Assembly (NCBI RefSeq): GCF_000347175.1
Contig: NZ_ANIK01000035.1
Span: 1 to 64,000 of the forward strand
DNA length: 64,000 nt
Reading direction: 5' to 3'
Source of the DNA: Leptospira alstonii serovar Sichuan str. 79601
Lineage (GTDB): Bacteria; Spirochaetota; Leptospiria; Leptospirales; Leptospiraceae
Positions within the stretch are counted from its first letter, which is position 1, and each line of letters opens with the position of its first letter. The notes beneath the pieces were generated by a model. That model searched no databases and had not been told where the DNA came from. It saw only the letters and a list, made by a program, of their open reading frames with translations. The position numbers were made by a program, and so were the translations under genes. Shown here piece by piece: positions 45,113-53,469 of this stretch.

Positions 45113-45418
45113 ATGCCTAAAAAATCGATTACTCTTCAAGACTTTAGCCGTCTTGAATTTCAAAATCAGTTTACTCTACCGGGGAATGCGGTTTTAAATT
45201 CACCCGATCGGCTCTATTACGTTACCGGTATATACGCAAACGGCGCGTGGAAGATATTCGTCAAAGGAAATAACGCAGACGCAAATCTTCAAAACTACAT
45301 AAGGTCTGGAAACGGAGACATTCAGTTTTTTCGTCCAATTTGTGCGTGTGAAGCTTCCTTTTCGGGTGTAACCGAAGTTTCCGGCTTTTGGACGGATAGC
45401 AGTCTTTCCTCCCACTAA
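45113..45418 (+). CDS. Small hypothetical virion protein, 101 aa
   Basis: Strand-rich (RLYYVTGIYANGAWKIFVKGNNADANLQNYIRSG), with CACEASFSGVTEVSGFW near the end. The leader is a pyrimidine tract ending CTTTATG with no ribosome site. First gene of the neck/lysis run at 45-49 kb. No family recognised. Confidence 0.5.
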   Translation: MPKKSITLQDFSRLEFQNQFTLPGNAVLNSPDRLYYVTGIYANGAWKIFVKGNNADANLQNYIRSGNGDIQFFRPICACEASFSGVTEVSGFWTDSSLSSH

Positions 45419-45424
45419 AAGATT

Positions 45425-45889
45425 ATGTTTAAAAACTCTAACTCCTTAGTAAAAAAGAAAGTGCTCGTCCACGGTAAAGCGGGCGACTACATGGCGTTTC
45501 GTAATACGAAGACGGGTAGTGATACCCTTACTCCCCGTGAAAAAAAAGTGGAACAAGCGCGTCATGAGAGAAATAAAATTTCCTATTCCAAAAACCTTTC
45601 CGAAAAAGAAAAAACCTTAATCGAGGAAATGACACAAAGACATTTACAATTCGAATCGGAAGCAAAAGAACAAAGAAAAACGTACGGAAGCGGTCCTAAG
45701 ATTCCGAAACCCGGTATGATTATGCGTGTGTATGCAAAAGGAAAAGTGAATGTGGGTGGTATGCTTGCAAAAGTCAAAGAAATCGCACACGACGGCAAAA
45801 CCGTAGTTTGCGAACTTACCTCCGGCAAAATCTACAGTTTAAGTTTAGAGCACTTAGAATTCGCTAAATCCAAACTCTTTTCCGATTAA
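45425..45889 (+). CDS. Hypothetical protein, 154 aa
   Basis: Helical charged N-terminal half (REKKVEQARHERNKISYSKNLSEKEKTLIEEMTQRHLQ), then a small beta domain (GMIMRVYAKGKVNVGGMLAKVKEIAHDGKTVVCELTSGKIYSLSLEHLEF) that looks like an SH3-like barrel. It may be a head or neck accessory. Follows the previous gene by 6 bases. Confidence 0.5.
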   Translation: MFKNSNSLVKKKVLVHGKAGDYMAFRNTKTGSDTLTPREKKVEQARHERNKISYSKNLSEKEKTLIEEMTQRHLQFESEAKEQRKTYGSGPKIPKPGMIMRVYAKGKVNVGGMLAKVKEIAHDGKTVVCELTSGKIYSLSLEHLEFAKSKLFSD

Positions 45890-45936
45890 ACTTTTTTAAT
45901 GTATATTAAAAAAATGAAATTTTTATTCATCAATTC

Positions 45937-46899
45937 TTGTATTCCAAAAAGTTTTCTTTGACTTACGGTTTTGGCGGGGACTTAAACAAACAGTCCGAAG
46001 ACTATGAGTATCATGATCTTTCCGCCCGTATCTATCCGGAGCTTGAAAAAAAAGGAGAGATACTTCCCGGTTGGGGTACTCTTATTCATCCGGACGAGCT
46101 TCGTCGTATTATGTTCTACGGGAACGAACCACTTCTGACTACGAGAGGCTCTCAGTTAGAGGACTTCCAGTTAAAAAATTGGTGCGACCAAACCGTTCGC
46201 GCATTCGCTTCTGAAATCGATTGGGATATTTACCCTAGACTTTTTCGGTCCCGGCCACTTGTCGGTCAAAGCGGAAGATTTGATTTAGAACCTCGAACCG
46301 GAAGGATCGAAGATTATGCGGAGTGGGACGATAGCTATGACTACGACGTTTCTAAAAATTCGAACTTCTTTTTAAAACTAAGAAGAAAGAACCTTTGCTG
46401 TCTTCACAAGTGGGTCTTAACTCTTCCCTGGAGCGGGAATACGGTTTTAGATCTTACAAACCGCGCAACGATTCAATACAAAACCGGAATCTTGCGCGCG
46501 GTCTATTCTAGGATTCCTTTTGGTAATACCGGCATTTCTCAAATCGGAATTCAAGGCTACAGGGCTTTGGACCAAAATTCCACCAACTTACCCGGTGCCT
46601 ATCAAGTCGATTACACGACCGGATACGACCACGCAACACGAGTTCCGAGTGAACTTAAAAGTCAAATTCTAAAGTATTTTTCGATATGTCTTTTATCTTC
46701 CTACGGAGAAGGAATCATCGGAGGGGTTGCCAATTATTCTACTTCCTTAGGCGTTATTTCGGAATCTATTGGAACTACAATGTCCGCTGAAAACGCATTT
46801 TTTGGAGCGCGAATCAAACAATTTACCAACGAACTAAACGAGTGGTGGAAAAAAAGTAAAATCCGTTATACCGGAATTTCTTTTGGAGCTTTGGGCTAA
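45937..46899 (+). CDS. Head/neck structural protein
   Basis: 320 residues (TTG 45937 or 45958). GYDHATRVPSELKSQILKYFSICLLSSYGEGI is the helical pattern of head-tail connector (gp6-like) proteins; LDLTNRATIQYKTGILRAVYSRIPF and GAYQVDYTTGYD give the strand that precedes it in such families. It is placed before the lysis genes and not beside the portal. The stop overlaps the next start (TAATG). Confidence 0.55.
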   Translation: MYSKKFSLTYGFGGDLNKQSEDYEYHDLSARIYPELEKKGEILPGWGTLIHPDELRRIMFYGNEPLLTTRGSQLEDFQLKNWCDQTVRAFASEIDWDIYPRLFRSRPLVGQSGRFDLEPRTGRIEDYAEWDDSYDYDVSKNSNFFLKLRRKNLCCLHKWVLTLPWSGNTVLDLTNRATIQYKTGILRAVYSRIPFGNTGISQIGIQGYRALDQNSTNLPGAYQVDYTTGYDHATRVPSELKSQILKYFSICLLSSYGEGIIGGVANYSTSLGVISESIGTTMSAENAFFGARIKQFTNELNEWWKKSKIRYTGISFGALG

Positions 46900-47453
46900 T
46901 GGATGAGTTTTTTAATTTTAAATTTTTTGAAAATGAATTTCAACACATTGCAGGTTATATTGCGAGTTTTGTAATATTCTTAGGACAGTTTATTTTTTGG
47001 TTTTTAAAAAAAATCAAAGATATCCGTTCTTCTAACTCCAAACCTTTGTATACCGTTTCAAGTCCTTATTTTCATTTTTTCGGTGAAATTACTCGTCTTG
47101 ATATTTTTTTAAAAAATAATTTGAGTGTGGCGGTAAGCGAGGTTTTATTTACGGATTTAGTTTCCCTCTACAAAAAAGCCAAAGATAGAAATCTGGAATC
47201 GATTAAAATCGAACTCGCTCATTTTTGTAATATCTCTCAAAGTGCGAGTCTCGCAATTCGTAATTTTGTGGACTACGTTGCGGCGTTTAACGGCATTCGA
47301 GTCGTTATTAAATTCCCGGCTAATTCAGACGACGCCGTTAATCTTTTTTTAGACCTAAAAAAACACCGGGCTCATTCGGATTCGGGTAGGATCGAACTGT
47401 ATCTTAACGATTACTCTCTTTTTTCTGGAAAAAATAGAAATTTTTTCCGATAA
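46899..47453 (+). CDS. Single-TM membrane protein of the lysis region
   Basis: 184 residues: a transmembrane helix at about 17-37 (IAGYIASFVIFLGQFIFWFL) with a KKIKD stop-transfer, then a soluble alpha/beta domain with FCNISQSASLAIRNFVDYVAAFNGIRVVIKF, vaguely like a STAS-type fold (weak). It precedes the endolysin candidate by 25 bases. It might be a holin-like or lysis regulator protein; uncertain. Confidence 0.45.
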   Translation: MDEFFNFKFFENEFQHIAGYIASFVIFLGQFIFWFLKKIKDIRSSNSKPLYTVSSPYFHFFGEITRLDIFLKNNLSVAVSEVLFTDLVSLYKKAKDRNLESIKIELAHFCNISQSASLAIRNFVDYVAAFNGIRVVIKFPANSDDAVNLFLDLKKHRAHSDSGRIELYLNDYSLFSGKNRNFFR

Positions 47454-47478
47454 CCTTTTATTCTTTATTATCCAAGGT

Positions 47479-48150
47479 ATGAAATACGAAACTTTCATAC
47501 CTCTTCTAATCGAAAAAACTAAGTCTAAGTTCCTTTCCTTAGAAAAAAATAAAGGACCGAAACTTGATTTTGAATCCTCTCTTATCTTAATCGGAGTTCG
47601 AGGTATCAGCGTTTGTAATAACGAAGTATCCTTAAACGACAACGACTTTGATTCGTTTAACGACGTGCTTTTTAATATCTATCCCGGTGGTAAATCCTGG
47701 GGGAGTAGGGTTGTCACTCTCGATCCGGGAAAGGTTTCTAAAGAAACGCTTTTAAAATACGGCATCAAAAACGGTGAATCCAGAACCGAGGAAGGCGTCT
47801 ATCTCGTTAAACTTGGGAACCATCGCGGTCACGTTGCAATCGTTCAAGGTTCTCCTTTTTATTTTCGTCGGGACGAAAATGGGGATCATATCTGGAACGA
47901 ACTGGACCCGATTTATTTTGACTGTGTGGGTTTAAATATTCACGCTCAAGGAACTCTAAAAAATTACGTGGGAGTTTCCTCTCTTGGCTGTACGGTTACT
48001 AAAGCGACTTGGAAGGATTCGGAGTGGATAGAGCTTATTTCTGTTTTTAAAGGCGCGGAGCTTAGTGCAAAAAAGAAAAATCCAAACTTCCCGGGTTTTT
48101 GTTACGCGGTTCTAAATCAAGACTCTGTGAAAGATATTCTTTTAAGGTAA
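47479..48150 (+). CDS. Putative endolysin (peptidoglycan-active, IH...SLGC motif)
   Basis: 223 residues. N-terminal segment with LILIGVRGISVCNNEVSLND; a catalytic-type motif at H155 (LNIHAQG) and C171 (VGVSSLGCTV), spacing H-x15-C, like the HxxX(SxGC) motif of L,D-transpeptidase/peptidase-type phage proteins. It lies in a run of holin- and spanin-like genes. Identification rests on that motif and context; the exact bond cleaved is unknown. Confidence 0.5.
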   Translation: MKYETFIPLLIEKTKSKFLSLEKNKGPKLDFESSLILIGVRGISVCNNEVSLNDNDFDSFNDVLFNIYPGGKSWGSRVVTLDPGKVSKETLLKYGIKNGESRTEEGVYLVKLGNHRGHVAIVQGSPFYFRRDENGDHIWNELDPIYFDCVGLNIHAQGTLKNYVGVSSLGCTVTKATWKDSEWIELISVFKGAELSAKKKNPNFPGFCYAVLNQDSVKDILLR

Positions 48151-48156
48151 ATCACT

Positions 48157-48495
48157 TTGCAAAAGAAAATTAAAGCAAAAGAAATCTTAAAACTCCATCC
48201 GGATTCGGTAGAAGCAAAAGGTCTGGAAGAAAGATTAGAAAAGTGCGTAGTCGTTGAAAAAAACTTTTTTCGTATCACGAACCAGGCGTTTTTTCTCGGT
48301 CTTTTCTTTTTGTTTATCGGACTCTATACCCTAAAATCCTTTCCGGAGGCTAAAATTTCGGAAGGGTTCGGGGGAGTGAGCGTCTGCGGCCTTTTTCTTA
48401 CCTCCGGAATTATTCTAATGTCTTGGTTTAAAACCGGTGAAATTTTAAAAGCTGTTGGGGATTTTATCTCCAAGGCAAAAGGAGGAAGCGGGTAA
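48157..48495 (+). CDS. Holin-like protein, two TM helices
   Basis: 112 residues, TTG start with AAGG upstream. A charged N-terminus (LHPDSVEAKGLEERLEKC) and two transmembrane helices at about 48-63 (AFFLGLFFLFIGLYTL) and 75-92 (GVSVCGLFLTSGIILMSW), a short loop between them, and a Lys-rich C-terminus. It follows the endolysin candidate by 6 bases, fitting a class II holin; not proven. Confidence 0.5.
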   Translation: MQKKIKAKEILKLHPDSVEAKGLEERLEKCVVVEKNFFRITNQAFFLGLFFLFIGLYTLKSFPEAKISEGFGGVSVCGLFLTSGIILMSWFKTGEILKAVGDFISKAKGGSG

Positions 48496-48574
48496 ACTCA
48501 ATTAGATTTCTTTCATATTCTAAACATACGTCAAATGTAATCTTTTCTTAATTTTTTTAAAAAGGATTCATATT

Positions 48575-48853
48575 TTGAACAAACATATTTCTAATCTTAA
48601 AATCTATTTTTTTTCTCACAAGTCCTTTGTGATTTCTTTGGTGTTCATTCTTCTTTTACTCGTTACGTTTATCAAAGTAAACAACATTCAGATTCGTTTG
48701 TCCGATACCGACAGCGTTACTTCTGAAAATATAGCTCCCGTTGACTACTCCATTGACAGAAGCCGTTTTCTTTGTTACGCAAAAAAAACTCCTGTAGACG
48801 TTCAAAAAACTTGCGACGGTGCGTTTCCTAAAAACAAAGAGAAAGTAAAATGA
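48575..48853 (+). CDS. Small inner-membrane protein in lysis cassette
   Basis: 92 residues, TTG start with AAAGGA 7-12 bases upstream. One N-terminal transmembrane helix (SFVISLVFILLLLVTFIKV, about 17-35), then a periplasmic part with two Cys (LCYAKKTP; KTCDGAFP). Overlaps the next gene by 4 bases (ATGA). It could be an i-spanin-type or second holin; the short periplasmic domain makes a classical i-spanin less likely. Confidence 0.45.
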   Translation: MNKHISNLKIYFFSHKSFVISLVFILLLLVTFIKVNNIQIRLSDTDSVTSENIAPVDYSIDRSRFLCYAKKTPVDVQKTCDGAFPKNKEKVK

Positions 48854-49230
48854 TGAAGCGTTTCGTTTTTCTTTTTTGTTTTTTTCTTACCTTTAACTGC
48901 GCTTCTATTCAAAATTCGACTCCTAACTCCTTGCCTTCAAGGTCTTCGGGTTGTTCCGAGTATGTCGGCTCTTCTTGGTTTTTGTGTTTGGAAAAACTTC
49001 ATGCAAAGTGGGAAAAAATCGAATCTTCCAATGCTTCGATTACAATCCTTTCGGAGGCAAGGGAAGGGGAGTATATTCGTCGTAAAAAAAGAATCTGTTG
49101 GTCTCCGTTTTTTTGTCGGGATCTAGAGGAAAGAGTTTATTCCCCGTCCTTTTTTCAATCCCTAAAGAAGACTTTGTCTACGGTCCTAATTTCTGTGTGT
49201 ATAGGTCTTTTGATCGGTATTTCTCTTTAA
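48850..49230 (+). CDS. Lipoprotein with C-terminal TM: u-spanin candidate
   Basis: 126 residues. N-terminal signal with a lipobox-like LTFNC (C18; spirochaetal lipoboxes are permissive) and a C-terminal transmembrane helix (about 105-126, [18 protein letters not shown]), with a periplasmic middle. That is the topology of unimolecular spanins, which bridge outer and inner membranes and finish lysis by fusing them. It lies after endolysin and holin-like genes and overlaps both neighbours. Confidence 0.55.
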   Translation: MMKRFVFLFCFFLTFNCASIQNSTPNSLPSRSSGCSEYVGSSWFLCLEKLHAKWEKIESSNASITILSEAREGEYIRRKKRICWSPFFCRDLEERVYSPSFFQSLKKTLSTVLISVCIGLLIGISL

Positions 49231-50012
49231 TGTCTTATACACAACATTTGAATACGAAACTTTTTTACGACGATTGCTTTAACGTTCTTCCAAAGATTCC
49301 AGACAAATCGGTTGATCTGATTTTGTCGGATCTTCCGTATGGTACGACCGATTGTTTCTGGGATAAAATTCTTCCTTTAGATCTACTTTGGAAAGAATAC
49401 GAAAGAATCATCAAAGACAACGGAGCTATTATTTTAACGTCTTGTCAGCCCTTGACGACTAGACTCATTTGCAGCAATCAAAAACTCTTTCGTTACGAAC
49501 TCGTTTGGTACAAATCAAAACCCTCCGGTTTTTTAAACGCTAAAAAAATGCCAAACAAGTCGCACGAAAACATTTTAATTTTTTACAAAAGGCTTCCAAC
49601 ATACAACCCTCAAAAATTTAGGATTGATCCTAAATTTCAAAAAAAGGGAAAATCTTCTAAGGCAGGAATCAACGTTTTCAAAGTAAGTGGTCCGAAATCG
49701 GAGAATTATCAGTACTTAGATGAGGGTTTAAGGTATCCGGATTCCGTTCTTTGTTTTCCAAGTGAGTTCGCAAAAGGGATGCACCCGACTCAAAAGCCGG
49801 TTTCTCTTATGAAATTTCTAGTTCAATCCTACTCGAACGTCGGTGATTTGGTTCTTGATAACTGCATGGGGGCGGGAACGACCGGCGTTGCGTGTGTTGA
49901 GTCCGATCGCAATTTTATCGGCATCGAAAAAGAGAAAATTTATTTTGATCTTGCTAAAACTAGAATCTCGAACGCGAAGAAATTGAAATCGCAAAATCTA
50001 TTCGTTTCTTAA
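49230..50012 (+). CDS. DNA adenine-type methyltransferase, DLPYGTT type
   Basis: 260 residues from the ATG at 49230 (overlaps the previous stop as TAATG; the frame is open 44 codons upstream inside that gene). Motif [15 protein letters not shown] early and motif [16 protein letters not shown] late, beta-class order, with [15 protein letters not shown] before motif I. The DLPY variant and size resemble phage N6-adenine methylases. A decayed partial copy of its 3' end is at 50447-50553. Confidence 0.85.
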   Translation: MSYTQHLNTKLFYDDCFNVLPKIPDKSVDLILSDLPYGTTDCFWDKILPLDLLWKEYERIIKDNGAIILTSCQPLTTRLICSNQKLFRYELVWYKSKPSGFLNAKKMPNKSHENILIFYKRLPTYNPQKFRIDPKFQKKGKSSKAGINVFKVSGPKSENYQYLDEGLRYPDSVLCFPSEFAKGMHPTQKPVSLMKFLVQSYSNVGDLVLDNCMGAGTTGVACVESDRNFIGIEKEKIYFDLAKTRISNAKKLKSQNLFVS

Positions 50013-50044
50013 GATTTAATAATGAAACGTCAGGTTAATCTTTC

Positions 50045-50164
50045 ATGACCAATTTCCAAATCTTTGAACTGATCCTTATGTATACCGCGTTCTGGAGTCT
50101 TGTAGTCTGGGGACTTTGTGGGTTAGTTTTCGGGATTATCGCTTTATGTTTTTGGAGAGATTGA
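50045..50164 (+). CDS. 39-aa membrane peptide
   Basis: ATG frame of 39 codons: TNFQIFELILMYTAFW with a continuous hydrophobic helix (LVVWGLCGLVFGIIALCFW) and a RD end. It is embedded in a segment that is duplicated downstream together with the methylase 3' end, where the peptide is also kept (50588-50683, degenerate). Unknown function; conserved despite decay of the flanking copy. Confidence 0.45.
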   Translation: MTNFQIFELILMYTAFWSLVVWGLCGLVFGIIALCFWRD

Positions 50165-50300
50165 TTTTTTGTTTTACTTGATCCAAGATTAAAGTCTGCT
50201 TTGTTTTTATCCGATTTTAATTGAATCGTTACTAGGCAAGTATTAAAGAGATTTAAACCTCCTCCCAAAGAACTTAGATTACATTATATTCCTGTAAAGG

Positions 50301-50347
50301 ACACGGCCCTCCAAAGTGACTTACGTTCGAAGGACCGTGTTTATTTA
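50301..50347 (+). terminator. Terminator after methylase region
   Basis: ACACGGCCCT (50301-50310) pairs with AGGACCGTGT (50331-50340) with one mismatch, then TTATTTA. It ends the rightward late/lysis operon. Confidence 0.6.
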
Positions 50348-50356
50348 GTTGTAGTT

Positions 50357-50382
50357 ACTTACCCGCAATAATGCGGGTAAGT
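50357..50382. repeat. Perfect 11-bp inverted repeat with 4-base loop
   Basis: ACTTACCCGCA-ATAA-TGCGGGTAAGT. A second strong hairpin just after the terminator. It may be a backup terminator (no T-run), a protein-binding site or a border left by recombination; it marks the boundary between core phage and accessory DNA. Confidence 0.5.
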
Positions 50383-50446
50383 GTATAGTTAATTATAATA
50401 TTCAAGATTGTTGTCGAGTATTTTTTGAATGTTATCTACCGAAATC

Positions 50447-50553
50447 CAATCGTATTTTCATCGGCATCGATCAAAATAATATCTATTTTGATCTTATTAA
50501 AACTAGAATCTCGAATACGAAGAAATTAAAATCGCAAGGTATCTTTGCCTGAG
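50447..50553 (+). pseudogene. Decayed copy of the methylase 3' end
   Basis: Diverged copy of the last 35 codons of the 49230 methylase: FIGID...IYFDLIKTRISNTKKLKSQ in frame to TGA. It has no 5' part, so it is a duplication remnant, not a gene. Followed by a matching degenerate copy of the 39-aa peptide. Confidence 0.7.
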
Positions 50554-50587
50554 CGGATTTTAAAATGAAACGCTAGTTTAAACTTTC

Positions 50588-50683
50588 ATGACCCATTTCC
50601 AGATCTTTCAATTGATTCTTTTGTACACCGCACTCTGGGGATTTTGTAGGTTAGCTTTCGGGGTTATCGCTTTTTTATTTTAA
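50588..50683 (+). CDS. Degenerate copy of the small membrane peptide
   Basis: 31 codons: THFQIFQLILLYTALW, then GFCRLAFGVIAFLF. It aligns with the 39-aa peptide at 50045 but has lost seven residues in the middle and gained a stop. Either a functional shorter version or decay. Confidence 0.35.
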   Translation: MTHFQIFQLILLYTALWGFCRLAFGVIAFLF

Positions 50684-50752
50684 AAAAGTAGATTAGTATA
50701 TTATTTTTTCGTTGTAGTAACTTTATCCTTATTCATTTTTGTACTCGGTTCA

Positions 50753-51730
50753 ATGAATACTGAGATAAATGAAACTGTCGAGAAGTCCCTCTGGGATCAA
50801 ATGAAGTCCTCCTTAAACGAACGAGTTGGAAGCCCATTTTACTTCTCTTTCACGATTTCCTTTTTAATGTGGAATTGGGATATCTTTTATATTCTGTTCT
50901 TTGAAAGTTATAGCTATGAAAAGTTTCGAATTTCACTTACTGATTATGATTTCACAATTTGGAAAGCTACCGGGACCGCATCGATTTATACTCTTATTTA
51001 TACAATACCCAATTTGATTTCTGATAACGTTTCTTTTCGGTTCAAAATTTTTAATGAGAACAATAAAAATAAATATCAAGAAAAGAATCTATTTCTTGAT
51101 TCGGTAACCGGTGACAAAATTAAACATTCATATCAAGATTCAATATCGAAGTTAAATAAAAAAATCGAACATTTGAACTCTGAATTAGATAAAATTCACG
51201 ATTATTATCATAACTATATGACTTCATACTTTTTAAAGGACAACAATTTAACGGATGCAAAATTATCTCTAGAAATGTGTTGGAAAAATCAGTCTTATTC
51301 CTTAAACGATATAGGAAAATCAGTTGGCTTATTTAATATTAGTTCCAATGGAAAAGAATTAATACTAACCAATTCTCCAAATTTCAATACCAGTGGCGGA
51401 CTTCATGAAAAAGGAATTATTCTCGCAGTATATGAGAAAGAAGTCCTAATTGCAAAAAAAGGTACTATACCGTTGGAATTTTTTAAGAATTCAATTTCTA
51501 ATTACGAAGAATTATTAAACCAAGTTCAAAATACGACTTTCGGCATTGAAATTTATTTAAGAAATGATCCAGGAATGATGACTGCACATTTTAATATGTC
51601 TACAACTCGAAATGAACTCTCTCGAAAATATAATGGCGACTATACTTTAATTGGAACCGCTTTGAAAATCGGTGTAACTTTAAATTTTCAAGATAAATCA
51701 ACTGTACCAATGTTGTTCTTTAAAAACTAA
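50753..51730 (+). CDS. Two-TM membrane protein of unknown function
   Basis: 325 residues, markedly A/T-rich compared with phage genes. N-terminal motif SLWDQMKSSLNERVGSPFYFSFTISFLMWNW (TM1 about 26-50) and TM2 about 74-90, a coiled coil (about 124-150, ISKLNKKIEHLNSELDKI), then a soluble C-terminal domain. I do not recognise a named family; the topology (membrane anchor, coiled coil, sensor-like domain) fits many accessory or defence proteins. The next gene starts on its stop (TAATG) and is cut off by the IS. Confidence 0.45.
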   Translation: MNTEINETVEKSLWDQMKSSLNERVGSPFYFSFTISFLMWNWDIFYILFFESYSYEKFRISLTDYDFTIWKATGTASIYTLIYTIPNLISDNVSFRFKIFNENNKNKYQEKNLFLDSVTGDKIKHSYQDSISKLNKKIEHLNSELDKIHDYYHNYMTSYFLKDNNLTDAKLSLEMCWKNQSYSLNDIGKSVGLFNISSNGKELILTNSPNFNTSGGLHEKGIILAVYEKEVLIAKKGTIPLEFFKNSISNYEELLNQVQNTTFGIEIYLRNDPGMMTAHFNMSTTRNELSRKYNGDYTLIGTALKIGVTLNFQDKSTVPMLFFKN

Positions 51731-51891
51731 TGTCTTTACTTGAATCGATTCAACAATTTCAAAATACCGAAATCCAAAACTTAAATCAATGGATTTTAAA
51801 AGAAGATTTCTATTTACCAAGTTTTTGGGTTTATTTGACTTCGCGTGTCTTTACTACTCGGACGTATAAAAATGGAACCCAGAATAAATGA
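51730..51891 (+). pseudogene. ORF truncated by IS630-family insertion
   Basis: Starts by TAATG overlap with the preceding membrane gene. The first 38 codons (SLLESIQQFQNTEIQNLNQW...) are native, after which the IS left end takes over and gives a stop at 51889. The second half of this operon gene is lost, since no matching 3' part is recognisable beyond the element. Confidence 0.6.
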
Positions 51892-52948
51892 GAATTAAAT
51901 AATGTCTTAATGGATATAGATGCAAGGAAAATAGGAAGAAAAGGACAAGAGAAACTTCGACGTCTTGGAGTCCAACGAGTATTGGAAGGAGAATCGCCAA
52001 AAGCAGTATCGGAAAGTTTAAAGTTAGGAAGAAAAACAATCTTTGTATGGTTGAAAAAATACAAGGAAGATGGAGAAAAAGGCCTGATTCCCGGTAAGGC
52101 GAAAGGTAAAGCCCCTTTACTGAACGCCAAACAGAAACAAAGATTAAGTAGAATGATTGTCGGTAAAGATCCTCGACAATGGTCATTGAGCTCGGGTTTG
52201 TGGACTCGAAAATTGGTATCAGAACTGATTATGAAAGAGTTTGGAATTAAAATCGGTTTAACGGCGGTAGGTAATCTATTACATAGTTTGAATATAACCC
52301 CGCAAAAGCCGTTAAAAGTAGCCTACCAAAGAGATCCTCAAGCAGTCAAAGAATGGATGGAAGTAACGTATCCTTTGATCCGCAAAAATGCGAAGAAAAC
52401 CGGGGCAGAGATCTATTTTACAGATGAAACGGGAATTCGCTCAGATTCTACGGTTGGAAGGACTTGGGGTCGAAAAGGAGATAAGGTCATTTTAAAAGAT
52501 ACTGGAGTTCGTAGTAAAGTAAATGCGATCTCGGCTGTGAATATTTCCGGTGCATTTTGGTATCAAACTTACACTGGAAAGTTTACGGGATCTAAGTTCG
52601 TAGAACTGTTAAAAGACTTCATGAAGTATAGAAAAAAGAAAGTCTTTCTCATTTTGGATGGCCACCCCACTCACAAGGCAAAAGAAGTGAAAGAATACTT
52701 AAAACTTCTCAATGGTAAATTAGAATTTTATTTTCTTCCTGGATATTCTCCTGACTTAAATCCAGATGAGTTTGTCTGGAATCATTTAAAGACAAATCTT
52801 CTACCTAAACGATTCTTGGGTTCCAATGATACTATTTTATATGTTGTTCAAGCATGTCTTCAATCTATTAAAGCTAATGCTAAACTCGTGCGTTCATTCT
52901 TTTTGTTTAAATCGGTATCCTATTTATACGACTGAGTAGTAAGTGGGT
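51845..52948 (+). mobile_element. IS630-family insertion sequence
   Basis: Imperfect inverted ends: TTTACTACTCGGACGTATAAA (51850 onward) and, on the minus strand, CTTACTACTCAGTCGTATAAA (52943 down to 52923). They flank one transposase gene. IS630 elements target TA; exact ends and duplication are not resolved by eye, so boundaries are approximate. Confidence 0.7.
51910..52935 (+). CDS. IS630-family DDE transposase
   Basis: 341 residues, normal length. N-terminal HTH region (LEGESPKAVSESLKLGRKTIFVWLKKYKEDGEKGL) and catalytic residues D172 (IYFTDETGIR), D250 (FLILDGHPTHKA) and E287 (PGYSPDLNPDEFVW), the DDE set of IS630/Tc1-mariner. Intact, so the element may be active. Confidence 0.9.
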   Translation: MDIDARKIGRKGQEKLRRLGVQRVLEGESPKAVSESLKLGRKTIFVWLKKYKEDGEKGLIPGKAKGKAPLLNAKQKQRLSRMIVGKDPRQWSLSSGLWTRKLVSELIMKEFGIKIGLTAVGNLLHSLNITPQKPLKVAYQRDPQAVKEWMEVTYPLIRKNAKKTGAEIYFTDETGIRSDSTVGRTWGRKGDKVILKDTGVRSKVNAISAVNISGAFWYQTYTGKFTGSKFVELLKDFMKYRKKKVFLILDGHPTHKAKEVKEYLKLLNGKLEFYFLPGYSPDLNPDEFVWNHLKTNLLPKRFLGSNDTILYVVQACLQSIKANAKLVRSFFLFKSVSYLYD

Positions 52949-53040
52949 TAACTACACCTTGTTATAGCCCAATTTTGGGATCTTTTTTATTGACTCTTAT
53001 TTAGTATTACTAATATTTGAATATATTATATTCTAATTAA

Positions 53041-53169
53041 TATGATCTAAAACGCACTTACCGTAATCCCTGGGTTGAGAAAGAAGACTCTGGCGCCATT
53101 AGCCAAATCAGATTTAACGAATGGGATAAGGAAGATTCAAAAACGGATCAGGAGGTCAAGGAATCATGA
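53041..53169 (+). pseudogene. C-terminal gene remnant
   Basis: Frame without a start (TAA directly upstream) encoding DLKRTYRNPWVEKEDSGAIS and a charged tail to TGA; protein-like composition. Its stop overlaps the next ATG, as in a coupled operon. It is probably the end of a gene cut by an earlier rearrangement or by the IS event. Confidence 0.5.
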
Positions 53170-53354
53170 AAAGCATTTCAGAGAATAAGAAATTAAAAAT
53201 TAGCGCAAAGGTTCTAAAACTTATCAATACTTATAAGAGAATTTTTAATGAGAACGTATAGTATTTTTTAGGAACAAAAAAATACTATTCTAATCCAGAA
53301 AAGAGACAGGAAATCCTTGAAAAGGAACAGATGAAAGATGAATCAAATAGTTAA
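53166..53354 (+). pseudogene. Small gene with in-frame TAG
   Basis: AGGAGG lies 11-16 bases before the ATG. KSISENKKLKISAKVLKLIN to FNENV is followed by TAG (53259) and then YFLGTKKYYSNPEKRQEILE in the same frame to TAA. The continuation looks coding, so a single nonsense mutation is likely; a 31-residue product is the alternative. Confidence 0.45.
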
Positions 53355-53466
53355 TATATTTGTGACAGACGCAAAACATGAAAAATAAATAGAAAATCTT
53401 AATGAAGCAAGAGCAGTGAATACCGGCTCAACTCATAATTCATTAACTATTAATAACAAAGGATAA
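53338..53466 (+). pseudogene. Small gene with in-frame TAA before the graspetide operon
   Basis: ATG frame NQIVNIFVTDAKHEK, TAA at 53386, then IENLNEARAVNTGSTHNSLT to TAA 3 bases before the precursor ATG. Again one stop interrupts a protein-like frame. It overlaps the preceding remnant. Confidence 0.4.
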
Positions 53467-53469
53467 CAT

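Noticed and set aside
46899..47453. STAS-domain identity for the single-TM protein
   Set aside because: Only a vague strand-helix match; no conserved DSS-type motif, so it is left as a membrane protein of unknown function.
50035..50268. 77-codon minus-strand frame
   Set aside because: Antisense to the 39-aa peptide and terminator region; composition not protein-like.
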